64,000 nt of DNA. Origin: Saccharina japonica. Taxonomy: Eukaryota; Sar; Phaeophyceae; Laminariales; Laminariaceae. The stretch is from NCBI GenBank assembly GCA_008828725.1, contig MEHQ01004360.1, positions 135,125 to 199,124 on the forward strand, written 5' to 3'. This document shows, in pieces, positions 1 to 10,660 of the stretch (positions are counted from its first letter, which is position 1; each line of letters begins with the position of its first letter). The translations under genes and the position numbers were made by a program. The notes below the pieces were generated by a model, which saw only the letters and a list, made by a program, of their open reading frames with translations, searched no databases and had not been told where the DNA came from.

Positions 1-39
1 CCGACTCGTGCATCCCAATTCCCTAACAAAACCACCAGT

Positions 40-190
40 AGCGGCAGAAGCAGCAGCAGCTGCAGCAGCAACAGCAGCATCAGTAGCACTACAGCAGCAG
101 TAGCAGCAGCAGTAGCAACAGCAGTAACAGCAGTAACAGCAGCAGCGACAGTAGTAGCAGCAAACAGTAGAAGAAGCAGCAGAGTATACA
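40..190. repeat. Degenerate (AGC)n / (CAG)n microsatellite
   Basis: About 150 bases of AGC/CAG units interrupted by AGT and AAC, lying upstream of the first visible exon. It could be intronic or could encode Gln, Ser or Ala runs; no frame is favoured by the sequence. Confidence 0.8.
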
Positions 191-312
191 CCGTCGTGCG
201 TGGCATATGCTGCAAAAGTTTTATATACAAACTGTGCAACAACAACAACAACATCCCCACACGACAAGAACACGGTGGCCTTTTTTTTCGCCCGACCATT
301 TTTTTTTTTCAG

Positions 313-458
313 TCGTGAGTGAAGACGAAGTGATGATGCCGCACGCCTTCGAGCGGCTCTGGGGCGGGCTCGACCCTCAGGGGGAGTTCCGGACACACAT
401 CGCGGAGGCGGTACCACAGATAACGGTAGTGCGACACCTCAACGAGAGAGGCTTTCAG
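313..458 (+). CDS. Exon of the RasGEF_N-like gene (first visible)
   Basis: The acceptor is a long T-run ending TTTCAG at 312. The frame needs one base from an upstream exon and encodes a segment containing HAFERLWGGLDPQGEF and AVPQITVVRHLNERGFQ. The donor is CAG/GTACAT. The exon is GC-rich compared with its flanks. The frame also stays open to the left and right without splicing (207-593), so the exon edges rest on splice signals and on phase agreement with 6627. Confidence 0.5.
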
Positions 459-3400
459 GTACATAGGGCGGAGACACCGCACGATGAAACATGCTGGAAA
501 GCGCTTGCAACACAGACAGACCCCTTGGCGTCTCGTGACCGTCGTCACGTTTTATTACGGGCGACCATAGCAAACACAGTACAGGACATCTGATAAGAAA
601 CAGGAACTCTGGTCCGGGCTGGGTTTCTTATTTGAGAGAAGGTGCTTTCTACACTATTTTCAAGACAACGACTCTCGAATTTACTATTTTACTCTAAATC
701 TCAGCCTGGCTTTCTTATTAGCCTGTTTCTTACTACAGTAGGTGTCCTGTACTGTAGGACCAACTACTGGTAGTAAAAATAGGTAAATATATAGGTTTTT
801 GTGTGTACCGTAGGTCCTATTTACTACATTAGCCCACCCCGTAATAATCTGTTTTTCACCACTCTCACCCGTACATATAAGCTCCGTTTGATGTTCACAT
901 ACCCTGGTATATATTTAAAAAAATTAAAAAAAAACAACAGCTGTGAGCTCGAGGATTTCGTCGAAGCTCATATTTGCTAGCTGAGTGTAATACTTCGATA
1001 TATACATCATATTCAGTGTTACCACCCTCTCCGGTAATGTAAGCTCCTTTTGATGTTCGTATCACATTCGAAGCGGGGATTATACTCTGGGTCGGAGTGG
1101 TACACGAGAGCGAAGCCGGTTGCTAAAAGTTTACGCAACTGTAGGTACGACATAGAAGGATGTTAGACTTTGCGCATAGGTTTCCTTGGTTTCCGTGGTT
1201 TTCTGCTTTCAGGAATTGTTATGAGTGATCAATGTTGAAGCTCATGCTGCACATTGTCGAATGGCAAAGATAATAATAATAATTTGCTTTGCTAATTCAC
1301 ACGGTCGCCTAAAAAATACGGCATGCCTTATCAGGGTCAATTTTATCGGAGCCATGAATTTCAAAAAATTCCATTATTTTTTTGCGCAATTTTTTTCATT
1401 ATATTTCCATAGTTTCCATTTGTTTTTCTTCCAAATACTGGAATGCGAAGCCTTCCAAATATTTGTGCCCTCTGTTAAATTTCCTAACTTTGGAAATGTT
1501 TCCTGTTTTTCCTGCTTTTCCTGATTTTCTTGGAAAACAAAATTGGAAAAAAAATGGAGAAAACGTTGCTCGACAATAAGCCTTAGCCTTCCTACCCTTT
1601 TAAGCTGGGTGAAGCCAGGGATCCTACGTCGAGAGAAAGCGTGAAGCCGGAGACCATCCGCGCGCCATCCGACCAATAACCTCCAACTTTGTTTTCTTCT
1701 TTCCCCCCCCCGTTTTTTCAGTGCCTTTCCTTCTACCAGCGTACACAGCTGACGGCAGTTATAAAAATACCCACCAGCAAGAACCCCTTTAGAGGCAGGC
1801 GCCTTTTACCGGTCTTATCCCACAATTCGTACCAGTTAAAGTACCAAATATATTAGATTTCTTGCTGGGTTTACATGTTTTTGGGTGTTTTTTTAAGTCA
1901 AATCACGAGAAGCCGTCGACCCAACCCAACCCTAACCCTAACCTTATCCTAACCCTGACCCTAGTCCAGGCTAAGGCTCGACCCGTGCGCGGCTTCGCCG
2001 CGCGTTTTGGACAATCTGAAAAAAAATGTGCGGAAGGACCACCACAAAAACCGTAATATATTTGGTACTTTATCTGGTACGATTTGTGGGTCAAGAACAC
2101 TGGCAAAGGCTACTGAACCCCTATATGGGATACGTAGCGACAGCTGCCTCATCTTGGCTAGTTGCCGTCTATATCGTGCGTGCCTGGGTTTAGGGTCGGA
2201 GGCCACGAAACCCCGCGACTAAACTCGCTTTACCCTCGCGTACGAGAATTTGCGGCAAGACAACGGCGCCCCCCGTATTAGTAACCCCTCCACCTACCCG
2301 TGAAAACCCGATGTGCTCCGTCCCGGCATTGTAGGGACGCGAGGGTCTATGGTCATAGGAGTACGGCAATGCATGGCATGAGTACACCCTTCACCCGCCC
2401 CTCCCCGACCCTCATCGATTAAAACGCGCAATCAACAAGGCGCCTTTCAACATTTCTGATTTACGCCTGACACAAGCGACGGAGTTCGCCGTGTTCACAT
2501 GTAGTTTTGTTTGTTTGTTTGTTGAGGCGGCGATACAAGCGGGTCCCCCCCGGCGTGTATCCCCACCAGACTGGAAATTTTGCGCGCACACCACACAATA
2601 ATTCAAACAGTACTTATTTTCTCGAGGACAGGCGTGTTGTCTTATCACCCCGTGTGATAATATGTCCCGAAATATAAGGACCGTTTGTGTACTAATAACT
2701 AATCCAAACGGTATTTATGTTTCCCGAGGGCAGAGTGTTACACGGTAGGCTCAACTATTACGGGGGAGCATAGTAAATAGGACCTACGGTGCATACAAAA
2801 ATCTATATATTTGACTATTTTTAGTAACCAAATTTGGTCCTATTTACTATGGTCCTCCGTAGTAGCAAGGCACGGAGGGGGGCCGACCGTCCGAAACCGG
2901 TCCGCTCACTCGACTGCTACCATCCACTGTTCAGTACGTATTGCGTTCCTAATCTCCTTGTGTCTGGGTTAAACTACGTGAAATCAGAGCGGGAAACGTT
3001 TTTGCAGCAGAAAAATAAGGGCTATACGTAGACTTGAGCGGTATTATGTAGACGGGATGTGCATCCTGCATTAAGACATATTAAACCCGTAAGTACGCGC
3101 GATCGCAGTATCACACTCAGAGTGCAAAGATGAGTTTTGACGAAATCCTCGATCTCATAGCTGTTTTTTATTTTTTTATTTTTTTATAAATGTAGAGCTA
3201 CGAGTCAGCATGCTTTTCACGACTGTTTACCAATCTGTAGGTGCCGTTACCCAACTAGCTGGCTGTAGTATGCAAGGCGGCCGGCGAAGGCAGCTGATGG
3301 CCAGCCGACTTTTGCCGACTATAAAATCAGGCGAGCGAAGCGATTGGCGTCGTCACCGATGAACACGGAGGCCATTTGCTGTGCCCGCGTGTCCGCGTGT

Positions 3401-6400
3401 ACGCAGCGTGAAAGCGACAACCATGGCGATCGCCGTTATGGAAGAAAGGCTTGACCTTGCTGACTGCAATAGATGTTGCGAGTTGGGCGGGGACAGTCGG
3501 TCGCCCCGGTAGTCTAGTGGCCAGCTTCAAATGCTACTAGCATTGGTACCCGAGTTCAAATCCCATCGTGGTGAGATTTTGACTTTATTTGAAGGAACCA
3601 ATTGCTGAGAGCGCCTTCGTAGCGTGCGTAGGCGGAATTTCGACACAAGCCGACAAGCGAAGAAAGTGTTGAATTTTTCTCGCGGTTAAAACGCAAGGCA
3701 CGTACCGTAGTGGGGAGGGAGGAGAAAAGCCTACTTAGTGACCCCCGACCTGAGTTACGACTACAGTAAGAGGGAGAGAGAGAAGAAGGGGCGAATATAC
3801 TAAATGGGATGGAAAAACAAACAAAAAAAAAGTGGTGGTGGTGGTGGTGGTGGTGGTGGTGGTGGTTGATAGACTGCGGGTGGCGACAATGTTTCGCGTG
3901 CGTAACAACCAACCATAACGTCCCCCTACATGTTTGGATAGACTAACGTCCAGCACATGAACGACCTTAGCAATGCTGTCTATTATGCTCAACGAACCCA
4001 GCAGTCTCGGCGACAAGGTTTCAAGCCTCCAGTCTTCCCAAGCCCGTCACAGGTGGCCGGCACTCTCCCCCCCCAACCCCCCCCTGCACCTTGTGGGCGT
4101 AAACAATTCTTAGTGGAGATGTTGAACAATGCATTACTATAGCAAACCCCATAAGGTGTCGACAGTCCCTTAATTTGGGACGCTTAATAATCGTGGGCTA
4201 CAGTAATACTTTGTTCAAGGTTTCCACAAGGATGTTTTTTTCGCCCACATTGCGCAAGGGGGGGGGTCCCGGCCACGAGTGATGCGGTGATGGCACGTGG
4301 TGTATCTAATTGTTCGCCGGTTGTGCTGTGCTTCGCTTCGCGTACAGTAAGAGGGAGAGAGAGAAGAAGGGGCGAATATACTAAATGGGATGGAAAAACA
4401 AACAAAAAAAAAGTGGTGGTGGTGGTGGTGGTGGTGGTGGTGGTGGTGGTTGATAGACTGCGGGTGGCGACAATGTTTCGCGTGCGTAACAACCAACCAT
4501 AACGTCCCCCTACATGTTTGGATAGACTAACGTCCAGCACATGAACGACCTTAGCAATGCTGTCTATTATGCTCAACGAACCCAGCAGTCTCGGCGACAA
4601 GGTTTCAAGCCTCCAGTCTTCCCAAGCCCGTCACAGGTGGCCGGCACTCTCCCCCCCCAACCCCCCCCTGCACCTTGTGGGCGTAAACAATTCTTAGTGG
4701 AGATGTTGAACAATGCATTACTATAGCAAACCCCATAAGGTGTCGACAGTCCCTTAATTTGGGACGCTTAATAATCGTGGGCTACAGTAATACTTTGTTC
4801 AAGGTTTCCACAAGGATGTTTTTTTCGCCCACATTGCGCAAGGGGGGGGGGTCCCGGCCACGAGTGATGCGGTGATGGCACGTGGTGTATCTAATTGTTC
4901 GCCGGTTGTGCTGTGCTTCGCTTCGCCTCGCCTGCCCTTCCCCTCCCCCCCCCCCTATAAATATATTACCTGGTACTATATTTATAGGTTGGGTTGGCGT
5001 CGTTTGGCGACAACGCTGTAAAACACGCCTCTCACTGCGTGAGCTAGACAACCAGGGTACCTGTTTGTTTTTTTGGCCGTCACCAAGGCTGGCAGTCTTG
5101 TTAGATCATTTGTGCGTGGTTAAGAACCTCAACTCCGCACAAGGGGAACTATCGTATCACGGTAGTGTGTATATGGTAAGGCACCCACGAGGCAGACACA
5201 TACCCATTGCTGTCTCTGGCAGTGACCACACCAGAAACCAAATCAATTCATTGGAGGCTGTCGTCCATGTGCAAGTCCGCCTCACAAGCGGTTCTTAGTA
5301 GGATGCAGCTCACCCTTCGTGCGACTCGCCGAATCCCTCACGGCGCTGCGCGCTTGGTGCTAGCAATGTCTACCTGGTCGGTGGAAACCCGACATGCTTC
5401 GTCCCGGCATTGCAGGGATGCGAGGGTCTATGGTCATACGACTACGGCCATGCATGAACATCGAGTACACCCCGATCCCCCCTTCACCAAAAACAAAACC
5501 TACCCTTGATACCGCTGTAACGTACTATCCTGTACGGTAGAGTCACGGCATCACCAACGAACAATTAATGGGATACGCCATTTAATCCTTTTGTTGTTGG
5601 TTGATTAATGGCGCACACAATCAATGCACTGCTATTGGTGAGTGCTGTTGGTTGATTAATGGAACACGCAATCAATGCTCTGCTATTGGTTAATGCTATT
5701 GGTTGACTATTGGAAACACATATTGTATTTTCGTTCTTATTTTTTGGTTCGGCTCGTGTCGTTGTGTTCTCGTACCCGGTACGTTAGCATCCCACTTGCT
5801 TTACCCATTCATTTGCGTTTATTTTGTTTTGGTTTTTCTCTGTTTCACAGTCTGTGACCACACAATTTGTATCTCTTTAGGATTAGGAATCAGGATAGAC
5901 ACTGGGTGTACTGATGATGTAGTTGGGTAGAAATAACGGGTTTAATGTGAAGACAACACACACAATCAATGCACTGCTATTGATTAATCCTATGGGTTGA
6001 TTATTGGAACACAATCAGTCAATGCGCTGCTTTGGTTAATGCTATTGGTTGATTAATGAAAGAACGCACAATCAATGCACTTCTATTGGCGGATGCTATT
6101 GGTTAATTCGTGAAAAAACACACACAATTGACGCACTGCTACATATTGGTGAATGCTACCTGGTATAGGTTAATGTTATGGGTTAATGCTATTGGTTAAT
6201 GCTATCGGTTAACGCTACATAGTGGTGAATACGATGGGATAATACGATTGGTTAACACGATTGGTTAACGCGATAGGATAACACGATTAGTTGATACGAT
6301 TGGTTGATACGGTTGGTTATACGATTAGTTAATACGATTGGTTAATACGATTGGTTAATACGATTGGTTGACGCGATTGGATAACACGATTAGTTGATAC

Positions 6401-6844
6401 GATTGGTTTATACGATTGGTTATACGATTAGTTCATACGATTGGATAACAAGATTGGTTAATACGATTCGTTGCTACGATTGGTTAACACGATTGGTTAC
6501 TACGATTGGTTGATACGATCGGATAACACGTTTGGTTAATCCTATCAGTTAATACGATTGGTTAATACGAGTGGTTAATACGATTGGTCAACGCTATCGG
6601 CTGATTTAAAACTGTTTCAATATCAGGTTGTGGCCGCCGGGACCGTGGACGGACTGATGCGCGTCCTGTTTTGCGCGAAAGAGGCCACCTCCAACGGCAC
6701 CGGCGCCTGGTTCCTGGCGGAGCTCCTGCAGAACGAGTCGGACCTCACTCTCGAGGCCACCTTCAAGAGCAACCGCTCGGAAGTCGTGCCGGGGTTCGTT
6801 CGCGCCTTCCTGCTCCACCACATCTTCACCATGGCCGATGCGTC
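313..6844 (+). CDS. Partial gene with RasGEF N-terminal (REM)-like segment, two exons seen
   Basis: Two exons are supported. Exon 313-458 follows a T-run and CAG, and ends TTTCAG before GTACAT. Exon 6627-6844 follows CAATATCAG and ends before GTGAAC (an alternative donor lies 3 bases earlier). Both meet at a codon boundary across a 6,168-bp intron. Around the junction the protein reads HLNERGFQ then VVAAGTVDGLMRVLF, and ends FVRAFLLHHIFTMADA. The spacing of AGT..L...L and F...FLL...T resembles the RasGEF N-terminal domain, which packs against the catalytic domain that loads Ras-family GTPases. An insert of about 30 residues separates the two halves. This assignment is inference from motif spacing. 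No catalytic RasGEF exon was found downstream before the next gene at 22 kb, so the gene may be broken, misassembled, or have exons I could not recognise. The 5' exons lie outside the window. Confidence 0.5.
577..756. mobile_element. MITE family H, copy 1 (ACAGTACAGGACA ends)
   Basis: An element of about 180 bp bounded by ACAGTACAGGACATCTGATA and its imperfect inverse ending GGTGTCCTGTACTGT. Subterminal motifs TAAGAAACAGG and TTATTAGCCTGTTTCTTA are inverted relative to each other. A close copy in the opposite orientation lies at 7502-7677 and a diverged relative at 12309-12478. No protein is encoded, so this is a non-autonomous DNA transposon. Confidence 0.7.
759..845. mobile_element. MITE family E, partial copy
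   Basis: It contains GGTAAATATATAGGTTTTTG and GTAGGTCCTATTTACTAC, the right half of the GGACCATAGTAAATAGGACC family. It directly abuts the family H element at 577-756. Other family E copies lie at 2760-2867, 10508-10566, 14616-14908 (cluster), 37034-37148, 43888-44085 and partially near 50390-50470. Confidence 0.6.
1075..1290 (+). repeat. Repeat family D with AAT-rich tail, copy 1
   Basis: It shares AATGTTGAAGCTCATGCTGC, CACATTGTCG.ATGGCAAAGA and GGTTTCCGTGGTTTTCTGCT with an inverted copy at 15670-15840. In each copy the match ends in (ATA/AAT)n. A unit with a simple tail suggests a SINE-like retroposon. Confidence 0.55.
1821..2089. mobile_element. TIR element T1 with internal telomere-like run
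   Basis: Terminal inverted repeats of about 35 bp, with only a few mismatches, are recognisable by CGTACCAGTTAAAGTACC on the left and GGTACTTTATCTGGTACG on the right. The interior holds CCCTAACCCTAACC-type sequence at 1923-1969 and a GC-rich palindrome (GCGCGGCTTCGCCGCGC). A truncated inverted copy lies at 58683-58815. No coding capacity is seen, so this is a MITE-like DNA transposon. Confidence 0.75.
2295..2388 (+). repeat. Family A repeat, 3' partial copy
   Basis: It matches the 3' end of the dispersed family: GTGAAAACCCGATGTGCTCC, GTCCCGGCATTGTAGGGA and GGCATGAGTACACCC. Other members are at 4947-5483, 7790-7885, 9857-10398, 12820-13245, 38015-38200, 45295-45395, 50965-51025, 58425-58675, 60838-61385 and 61886-62050. 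Confidence 0.75.
2650..2740. mobile_element. AATATAAGG foldback MITE (family F)
   Basis: Inverted halves TCCCGAAATATAAGGACCGT and ACGGTATTTATGTTTCCCGA flank a short loop. Similar foldbacks or halves are seen at 33381-33442, 38784-38860, 43936-44012 and 50845-50880, and simpler ones near 26488-26540. Confidence 0.55.
2760..2867. mobile_element. MITE family E, full copy
   Basis: A palindromic element of about 105 bp with ends TACGGGGGAGCATAGTAAAT and ATTTACTATGGTCCTCCGTA. The centre holds ATCTATATATTTGACTATTT. No coding sequence. Confidence 0.75.
3502..3575 (+). repeat. tRNA-like SINE head
   Basis: An A-box-like GGTAGTCTAGTGG and a B-box-like GAGTTCAAATCCC have tRNA spacing. The T and acceptor stems do not pair well, so a working tRNA is unlikely and a pol III-type SINE head is the better call. 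A similar head lies at 37574-37632. Confidence 0.45.
3762..4926. repeat. Direct tandem duplication, about 581 and 584 bp
   Basis: Copy 1 is 3762-4342 and copy 2 is 4343-4926. They are almost identical by eye, including homopolymers; the clearest difference is one extra GTG in copy 2. Each contains a (GTG)n run, a C-rich stretch and GCCCACATTGCGCAAGG. Copy 2 runs straight into a family A element. No credible gene is present. Confidence 0.9.
3832..3866. repeat. (GTG)n microsatellite, repeated at 4412-4450
   Basis: Eleven or more GTG units in each copy of the tandem duplication. Open frames across them are low-complexity Val or His runs and are not genes. Confidence 0.85.
4947..5483 (+). repeat. 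Family A repeat, full-length copy
   Basis: It starts at a C-run followed by a TATAAATATA palindrome, then GGTTGGGTTGGCGTCG, an internal GCGTGAGCTAGACAACCAGG, CCGCCTCACAAGCGGTTCTT, GTCCCGGCATTGCAGGGATG and the 3' end CATCGAGTACACCCC. It is about 535 bp with no coding capacity. The terminal palindrome is interrupted by a TACCTGGTA motif at 4967, unlike the copy at 60838-61385. Confidence 0.8.
5560..6605. repeat. ATTGG-rich minisatellite array, about 1 kb
   Basis: The left part (5560-6150) has units of about 55-65 bp built on CTATTGGTTAATGC and AATCAATGCACTGC. The right part (6180-6605) is a degenerate 12-13-bp repeat, ATACGATTGGTTA. A family C repeat is inserted at about 5843-5950. The array ends some 20 bases before the acceptor of the exon at 6627, so it fills the end of that intron. 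Confidence 0.85.
5843..5950 (-). repeat. Family C repeat (CCCAGTGTCCGTGCC family), copy 1
   Basis: On the reverse strand it reads CTTCACATTAAACCCGTTAT, then ACCCAGTGTCTATCCTGATT, then TTGTGTGGTCACAGA. Other copies are at 29168-29262 (-), 29715-29850, 30203-30320, 38500-38680 and a tandem cluster at 42160-42430. Confidence 0.7.
6627..6844 (+). CDS. Exon of the RasGEF_N-like gene (second visible)
   Basis: The acceptor is TTTCAATATCAG. The 218-nt exon is GC-rich and encodes a helix-rich stretch with AAGTVDGLMRVLF near the start and EVVPGFVRAFLLHHIFTM at the end. Reading on without splicing meets a stop within three codons of the donor. A (TCTG)n array begins about 35 bases after the donor. Confidence 0.55.
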
Positions 6845-6879
6845 GTGAACCCCTCGTGCTATCTATCGTGTAGATTATT

Positions 6880-7056
6880 TGTGGACCTGTATGTCTGTCT
6901 GTTTGTCTGTTTGTCTGTTTGTCTGTCTTTCTGTCTTTCTGTCTGTCTGCCTGTCTGATTGTCTGTCTGTCTTTCTGTCTGTCTTTCTGTCTGTCTGTCT
7001 TTCTGTCTGTCTGCCTGTCTGCCTGCCTGCCTGCCTGCCTGCCTGTCTGTTTGTGG
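6880..7056. repeat. (TCTG)n / (CCTG)n microsatellite
   Basis: About 175 bases of TCTG, TTTG and CCTG units. Long open frames on both strands here are repeat artefacts. Confidence 0.9.
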
Positions 7057-7501
7057 TTGATTTGCAATGTTGTACCGGCGGGCGGGCGGGCGTTGGGCCT
7101 TCAGCGACCATCAACGAATCGATGGCTGGAGAAATAATAGGAATAGGGCCGTGCTTTATCGAATCACGTTTGAGTTTTGTCGTAAATTCCACATTTTTTT
7201 CTTTATTTCCGAACGTGTAAATATCTGGTACGTATAGATTTTGGAAATTCTGGACAGGGTGGTGGCAGAAAAACATGGCAAGTTTAAATTTCCATTTGTT
7301 TTCGTTTTTTCTGGCATTTGTGTGGAATCAACGACAACAAAAAAGCCGAAAATTTCGACAAAACTTGCTTCGATAAGCACGGCCCTTACTTATACTTGAA
7401 AGTAATAGAGACGTGAACAGAACAGTACGAGTAGACAAGGTCAGGGGATTTGGGGGATGTGGCTTAATGTTTTCGACAGAACTCAATGTACAGCAGATAG
7501 T

Positions 7502-7677
7502 GCAGTACATGACACCTAATAAGAAACAGGCTAATAAGAAAGCCAGGCTGAGGTTTAGAGGAAAATAAGAAATTCGAGACTCGTTATGTTGAAATTAGTG
7601 TAGAAAGCACCCTCTCTCAAATAAGAAATCCATCCTGGACCAGATTTCCTGTTTCTTATTAGGTGTCCTGTACTGTA
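7502..7677. mobile_element. MITE family H, copy 2
   Basis: Inverted relative to the copy at 577-756. Ends are CAGTACATGACACCTAATA and TTAGGTGTCCTGTACTG. It shares the internal block AGAAAGCACCCTCTCTCAAA with copy 1 on the other strand. Confidence 0.7.
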
Positions 7678-8057
7678 ATCGTTGGTAAGACTTATCATGT
7701 TTGCATGTTTGCAGCGGTCGAAGAACCACCGCAGCACGGCCCACCCACCATCCCCTTGGCGTTTTTCCTTTTCGTTGACGGCCGGGAGGGAGGGGGGGGG
7801 AGTGTATCCATATCATGCAGGGCCGTAGTCGTATGGCCATAGACCCTCGTATGTCTACAATGCCGGGGACGGGAGGGGACCGACACAAGTAAAACTGAAT
7901 ATCAATAATATCAATAACATCAATCCGGTCAAGGGCGCCGGTCAGGCGGTGATGGACTCGCCACACCCAACCAACGCATTTTCATTGATTTTTTTTTAAT
8001 CACGAATTTCCTTTGCCTGGAGGAGTTTCGAAGGGTTGGGGGTTCCCGAAGGCGTTG

Positions 8058-8143
8058 TTAACCCATTCAGAACTGAAAAAAATCCCACACTAATTCCAAG
8101 TAATTTTCCCCCAAATTCGTGGGACCAGTTCTTAAGGGGTTAA
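8058..8143. mobile_element. piggyBac-like MITE, subfamily 2, copy 1
   Basis: TTAACCCATTCAGAACTGAA on the left and TTCTTAAGGGGTTAA on the right. The core ACACTAATTCCAAGTAATTT is shared with copies at 16360-16444, 19504-19591 and 36738-36842, and with subfamily 1 at 11930-12026, 24956-25059 and 32109-32207. TTAA at the ends and CCC-starting TIRs are typical of piggyBac-type elements. Confidence 0.75.
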
Positions 8144-8990
8144 ATGTATTTGCACGTGGTACGTACGTACGTGGTACCACAACAAGCTGCACAAAACCCT
8201 TTTTTATGACGTCTGAGATAGACTATCGATAGATAGGTAGGGTTTAGACACAATACTTTGTATATATGTATACCCTGGTATATACCAGGGTATATACTAC
8301 CATACGCGATTTACGCACGTTTTTCTACTACTGCCTTCGTTTAGAGTGGTGGTGATAATCAACGCGAGCGACCGTCTGTGTCGGATTCAAACCGGGACAT
8401 GTCTCTGAACCCATAATATGTGTGTGTGTGGGTGTTTCTACCGCTTTGCGTATGCACCGGTGTAAATTGTAAATAGCTCTTAACTTTCATCTTCCCTTGA
8501 CGGTCACTGTTGCAACCACACACATATATATACACCATATATACCATATATACACGGTGACTGTTGCAACCACATACATACATACATACATCATACTTCG
8601 TACAGTTGTTTGTTACCTTACTGTAATACAACCTTTCTCGAAAAAAAGCGTATCCTCACACAGTAAACTCTATTCTAGCCTGTCAACGCTATAGATAAAC
8701 AAGGCACATATACGTAATATATACGAGTACGAGTATATATATCCCCACACCAACAAGAAATACCGCTGTTTTTTTTCAAATGTTTTAGCTGGTTTTTTAG
8801 TTGATCGTTTACAACCAACTAATCCAACTAACTAAATGTAGCTGTTTAGTTATTTGTTGACCCTCTTGGACTTAAGATCTCAGAAGGGAAAAATTAAAAT
8901 TTACTACGTATCTTCAATAAAACTGACGGTAAAAAAAAAAGCGACGATTAAAGCAACGGCCACTGCGTGATTGAGTAGGGGTCAGTAGTA

Positions 8991-9323
8991 GTGGACGAAC
9001 CTTGATACTAATAGTGAATCTTCCTAAGGTACAGTAGCTATTTAGGCACTCTGGTTGGCTCAGGGTATACCATACGCGGCTCAATCAACTTGGAGTCTTT
9101 CCCAGCCACAGCATCCCGAGTCAACCTATAGAGTCTTTCCAAGCACAGCATCCAATGCCGGCCGAGTCAACCTACAGTAGAGTCTTACCAAGCACAGCAG
9201 CATCCAAGCACTGACTGATAACTGCTATAGGGTTCGGGTTCGGGTTCGGGTTCGGGTCGGAGGGTCGGCTTCAGGCGCCAAGCACAAGAACCCCGTGAAG
9301 ATTCACTATCAATGTGTGTCCAC
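8991..9323. mobile_element. TIR element T2 with internal TTCGGG run
   Basis: The left end is GTGGACGAACCTTGATACTA then TAGTGAATCTTC. The right end is the inverse, GAAGATTCACTATCAATG then GTGTCCAC. The interior contains about three copies of an AGAGTCTT.CCAAGCACAGCA unit (9085-9200) and a GGGTTCGGGTTCGGGTTCGG run (9230-9260). No coding sequence. Confidence 0.65.
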
Positions 9324-9455
9324 CCCTCGTAGTAGGGGGTGATACGGAGTGAGTGGTGTCTTCAGTTACGATGCAAGGAGTAGTAGTCAGTCGTACGGCA
9401 CGGGCACAACAAGATGATGCTATATACTATTACGGGGGGGGCACATGGTAGAAGG

Positions 9456-9642
9456 GCCCGTTTTAACGAAGAAACAAAATTCAATTTGGAAAAAAAAAAT
9501 AATCACCATCGCTTTTCATGGTCAACACGCGCACCAGCACCAAAGATTAGGATCTTGGGGGGTGCTGGGTCGTGTGTTGACAAATGAAAAGCGAATTTTT
9601 TAATTTTTCCAAATTGAATTATTATTATACTCGTTAATATGG
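9456..9642. mobile_element. Foldback MITE, GGGCCCGTTTTAACGA ends
   Basis: Inverted arms of about 85-90 bp. The left arm includes AAATTCAATTTGGAAAAA, CGCTTTTCATGGTCAACACG and CACCAGCACC. The right arm gives the inverse of each. The arms are separated by only a few bases. Confidence 0.75.
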
Positions 9643-9856
9643 GCCCTAAAGAGACCAAATATTGTTGAAAGAGAGGTAATATTCAGGGGCGTAAAAAAAA
9701 AAAGAGAAAACGACACCACACACGTAGGAAGGTCAGAATGAAAAACAAACCGGATCGCTGTGATCACAGACGAAATGAGCGAAAAACATTTTTTTTCGTT
9801 TTTGTTCCCTTTTTTAACTTGGTTTTAGAGACCCCCCCTATTTTTTTCGCTGGTGG

Positions 9857-10398
9857 GGGGGGGGGGTGTACTCATGTGTGCACGGCCGTAGTCATATGAC
9901 CATAGACCCTCGCATCCCTACAATGCCGGGACGGAGCACGTTGGGTTTTCACCAACCAGGCAGACATTGCTTGCACCAAGCGCGAACGCCGTGGGTATTG
10001 GGCGAGTCGCATGGAGGGTGAGCTGCATCCTGCTAAGAACCGCCTCTAGGCGGACTTGCATATGGACGACAGCTTCAATGAGTTAATTTAATTTCTGGTG
10101 TGGCCACTTCCGGAGACAGCAATGGGTTTTACTATGTAACTGCCTCGCGGACGCCTTACCATATTAACACTACGTGATACGACCATTCCCCTTGTGCGGA
10201 GCAAAGGTTCTCCACCCCGCACAAATGATCTACTCGACCGCCAGCTTTGGTGACCGCCAAAAAAAAAACAAAAAAAAACGGCACCCTGGTTGTCTAGCTC
10301 ACGCAGCGAGTGGCGTGTTTTACAGCGTCGTTGCCAACCGACGCCAACCCAACCTATAAATATATCATATATTATTAGGGGGGGGGGGGGGGGTAATT
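9857..10398 (-). repeat. Family A repeat, full-length copy on - strand
   Basis: It begins after a G-run with TGTACTCATGTGTGCACGGC and ends with AACCCAACCTATAAATATAT followed by another G-run. It is nearly identical over its length to the copy at 60838-61385, which implies recent spread or copying. Confidence 0.85.
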
Positions 10399-10660
10399 AA
10401 AAAAAAACTTGACTTATTGTTTTCTGGGATCACAACGGTCCGGTTTCTTCCCTCCAATATAGGGGGGGGGGTGTGGTGTCGATAACTTTTTTTTTTGTGC
10501 GCCCTTGGGTAAATATATAGGTTTTTATGCGTACCGTAGATCCTATTTACTATGGTCCCCCGTAATATATGCCCGTCGTGCATACTGCGGGGTGCTCAGG
10601 CCAAGCTGCTCGTAGACGGTTCGTATAACGCCAAACTTATCATTTTCTTCGTCGCTATCC

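Noticed and set aside
1923-1969. True telomere or chromosome end
   Set aside because: The run is short and degenerate and lies between the inverted ends of a transposon-like element.
3502-3575. Functional tRNA gene
   Set aside because: A- and B-box-like motifs are present but the stems do not pair; called a SINE head instead.
3735-4600. His- or Thr-run frames on the - strand, present twice
   Set aside because: Products of the (GTG)n run inside the tandem duplication; identity between copies reflects the duplication, not selection.
6880-7056. CRISPR-like array
   Set aside because: The repeat is a simple tetranucleotide microsatellite in a eukaryotic context with no spacers.
6606-7276. Gln/Thr/Arg and Cys/Leu/Ser-run frames
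   Set aside because: Products of the (TCTG)n array.
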